Positions 24,643 to 27,024 of a stretch of DNA of 27,024 nt are shown one piece after another. Origin of the DNA: Acidimicrobiales bacterium (GTDB lineage Bacteria; Actinomycetota; Acidimicrobiia; Acidimicrobiales; Acidimicrobilacustridaceae). Where the stretch lies: NCBI GenBank assembly GCA_023261915.1, contig JALRFT010000093.1:1-27024 (forward strand), given 5' to 3'. A model generated the notes under the pieces. The model did no database searches, was not told the DNA's origin, and worked only from the letters and a program-made list of their open reading frames with translations. The translations under genes and the position numbers were made by a program. Numbering within the stretch: position 1 is the stretch's first letter; each line of letters opens with the position of its first letter.

Positions 24643-26030
24643 TCGTCAGACCCATGGTCCACGAGAATCCGATGCTCAGTGGGTGAGGTCGGGTCCACGA
24701 CCGGGAACTCGGCAGTGAATGTTGCTCCCCCTCCTGGGGTCGGCCCGTAGCGAAGCTGGCCCTTGTGTGCCTCGACCATGGCTCTGGCAATGGCGAGCCC
24801 GAGTCCTGAGCCCTCCCGAGGATCGCCCGGGGCCAGGTGGAAAAATTCAGAGAAGATCTCCTCTTCGGCTCCCGCGGGCACTCCTGGTCCTCGGTCAATG
24901 ACAGAGAGACGCACCTGCGAAGGGCCGGCGAGTACTTCGATGGTGACAGGGCTCTCCGGTGGCGCCCACCGGACTGCGTTCTCGAGCAGGTTCGTGAGGA
25001 CTTGTTCGATCATGGTCTGACAGAGCGGGACCATGCCAAGTGCAGCGGGTAGGTCGACGACCAACGTGTGGTCGGGAGCGATGGGCTCTATTCGGTTCAC
25101 TGTTACCTTGATGATCTCGCCAAGATCAACGGGCTGTAAGTCAACGGTCGACTGGTCGCTGCGCACCCGACTGAGGGTCAGGACATTGGTTACCAAGTTC
25201 TCGAGTCGAAGCATCTCGTCGTATGCAGTTTGAATGAGTTCTTCTCGCTCGGTCGCAATGAGCTCAGCCTGGGCGTCGAGCAGAGTGGAGAGCGAGACTC
25301 GAATCGATGCCAGAGGGGTACGGAGATTGTGACCGGCAGCGGCGAAGAAAACGGCTCGGGCTTTGTTCGTCTCGAAGTCGATTCTGGTCCTATCGAGTTC
25401 TTGTTCAAGCGTGGCACGGTCAAAGAGCACTCCAAGCGTGGTCACGAGAACGGTCAGTGACTCGAGTGTCCGAGCGTTGAGCGGAAGGTCCTCCCGGGCG
25501 GTCACCGCCGCCGAGATCTTTCCGGTCGTGATGTTGAACAGCCGTCCATGCTTGGGGTGTCGCTCGACCGTGGAGACTGTGGTTGACGTTGCGAGGGTGC
25601 AGGCGGCGAGTTCGTAGATCTGGGATAGACCCCGGGCGCCCATGTCGACGGCTTCGCTCACGGGCATTCCCCGCATGACGGCATCAGTCACGCGGATTCG
25701 GAACTCGGTCTCTCTCTCGGCCAATCGAGCGGTTCGCCGCGCTCTTCGCTCTCGGGTGACGATGGTGGCCACGAGAATGGCCACGATGGCAAAGATTGCG
25801 ATCTCGAGTCCTTCGATGTGCCGTTCTGTCGCGGCGTCATGAAGAGCTGTCAGCCACACGAGGCTGATTGTGGCCAGAACAGCAGCGAAGAGTCCGGCGA
25901 CTCGGTCGAACGCCGCCGAGACGATGACTGCAGCGATAAGCCCAAGGGCAGCCACTACTGGGTCGGAGCCGAGCCAGTAGGTCGTTAGCGAAGCAAATGC
26001 AACGGCTGCCAGCGGCAGGACGAAACGCAC
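24639..26030 (-). CDS. KdpD-like sensor histidine kinase lacking the KdpD N-terminal domain, with a His-Asn H-box
   Basis: A 463-residue sensor kinase. Residues 1-92 form about four membrane helices of the DUF4118/KdpD type; a GAF-like linker (about 105-215) follows, then HisKA with H-box FFAAAGHNLRTPLASI (His234) and a complete HATPase: N-box EQVLTNLLENAVRWAPP, G1 DRGPG (379-383), F-box FSEFFHLA, G2 GSGLGLAIARAM (407-418). The residue after the phospho-histidine is Asn235 where nearly all HisKA proteins have Asp or Glu. The large N-terminal KdpD/USP sensor domains of true KdpD are absent, so potassium sensing should not be assumed. It starts with GTG at 26030, with an AACAAT -10 box 6 nt upstream (26037-26042), probably leaderless. 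The downstream gene is its response regulator. Confidence 0.92.
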   Translation of the reverse strand: MRFVLPLAAVAFASLTTYWLGSDPVVAALGLIAAVIVSAAFDRVAGLFAAVLATISLVWLTALHDAATERHIEGLEIAIFAIVAILVATIVTRERRARRTARLAERETEFRIRVTDAVMRGMPVSEAVDMGARGLSQIYELAACTLATSTTVSTVERHPKHGRLFNITTGKISAAVTAREDLPLNARTLESLTVLVTTLGVLFDRATLEQELDRTRIDFETNKARAVFFAAAGHNLRTPLASIRVSLSTLLDAQAELIATEREELIQTAYDEMLRLENLVTNVLTLSRVRSDQSTVDLQPVDLGEIIKVTVNRIEPIAPDHTLVVDLPAALGMVPLCQTMIEQVLTNLLENAVRWAPPESPVTIEVLAGPSQVRLSVIDRGPGVPAGAEEEIFSEFFHLAPGDPREGSGLGLAIARAMVEAHKGQLRYGPTPGGGATFTAEFPVVDPTSPTEHRILVDHGSDE

Positions 26031-26036
26031 CCCACC

Positions 26037-26042
26037 ATTGTT
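26037..26042 (-). promoter_or_regulatory. -10 box of the two-component operon
   Basis: AACAAT on the minus strand lies 6 nt before the GTG at 26030. No TCAAGGT repeats are found here, so autoregulation through that motif is not indicated. Confidence 0.4.
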
Positions 26043-26103
26043 CCCGGATCAGACCCCGTTTCGCTTCCGAAACTGTCCAACGCTCAGATCAGGCGGAATT
26101 TCG

Positions 26104-26121
26104 GGGGTTGTGGGTAACCCC
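26104..26121 (-). terminator. Short hairpin after hppA
   Basis: GGGGTT and AACCCC form a 6-bp stem with a 6-nt loop, 2 nt past the hppA stop codon. No T-tract. Confidence 0.4.
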
Positions 26122-26123
26122 GT

Positions 26124-27024
<901 letters not shown>

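Noticed and set aside
25095..25120. Another TCAAGGT heptamer on the minus strand inside the kinase gene
   Set aside because: It lacks the second half-site at 11 bp and a -10 box, and lies within coding sequence; taken as chance.

Overview
The window is high-GC DNA from what looks like an actinobacterium. The clues are many GTG starts, many genes whose -10 box lies about 6 nt before the start codon (leaderless transcripts), several short lipoproteins, a SARP/BTAD regulator and a K+-independent type H+-pyrophosphatase. A lineage near Acidimicrobiia is plausible, but that is inference because no rRNA or core phylogenetic marker is present.

Layout. (1) 1-6310 is an accessory block: the 3' part of a lipoprotein gene, a 1594-residue RHS/YD-repeat lipoprotein with a PA14 domain, and a decayed fragment of a D12-class adenine DNA methyltransferase next to tRNA-Arg(ACG). 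(2) 6313-9005, minus strand: tRNA-Arg, a small membrane protein, and a glnK-amt ammonium operon. (3) 9282-15130 is a carotenoid-cleavage-type cluster. One carotenoid oxygenase is divergent from a Rieske oxygenase / lipoprotein / second carotenoid-oxygenase-like operon, and a TetR regulator follows. The 32-nt divergent gap holds a perfect 19-bp palindrome whose two arms each contain a -10 box. (4) 15204-17438: tRNA-Ser(GCT) with a textbook terminator, then a convergent SARP regulator / TPR-type protein pair. (5) 17496-23514: a 53-residue Cys/His protein, a two-gene membrane/secreted operon, two paralogous 340-residue lipoproteins, a serine beta-lactamase-fold hydrolase and a neutral-ceramidase-like hydrolase. 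(6) 23594-26042: tRNA-Ala(TGC) and a KdpD/KdpE-like two-component pair. (7) From 26124 to the right edge: the C-terminal part of a membrane H+-pyrophosphatase.

The most interesting signal is a shared promoter architecture in region 5. Four promoters, on both strands, carry TCAAGGT-N4-(T/A)CAA-N3-N8 followed by a -10 hexamer, with exactly the same spacing. The 11-bp direct-repeat period is what OmpR/PhoB-family response regulators bind, and such a regulator (with an unusual His-Asn H-box kinase) is encoded at 23917-26030. The four promoters serve a small Cys/His protein, a secreted/membrane pair and both paralogous lipoproteins, which suggests a small envelope regulon. The link to this particular regulator is inference. 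The second notable system is the palindrome-controlled carotenoid oxygenase / Rieske cluster.
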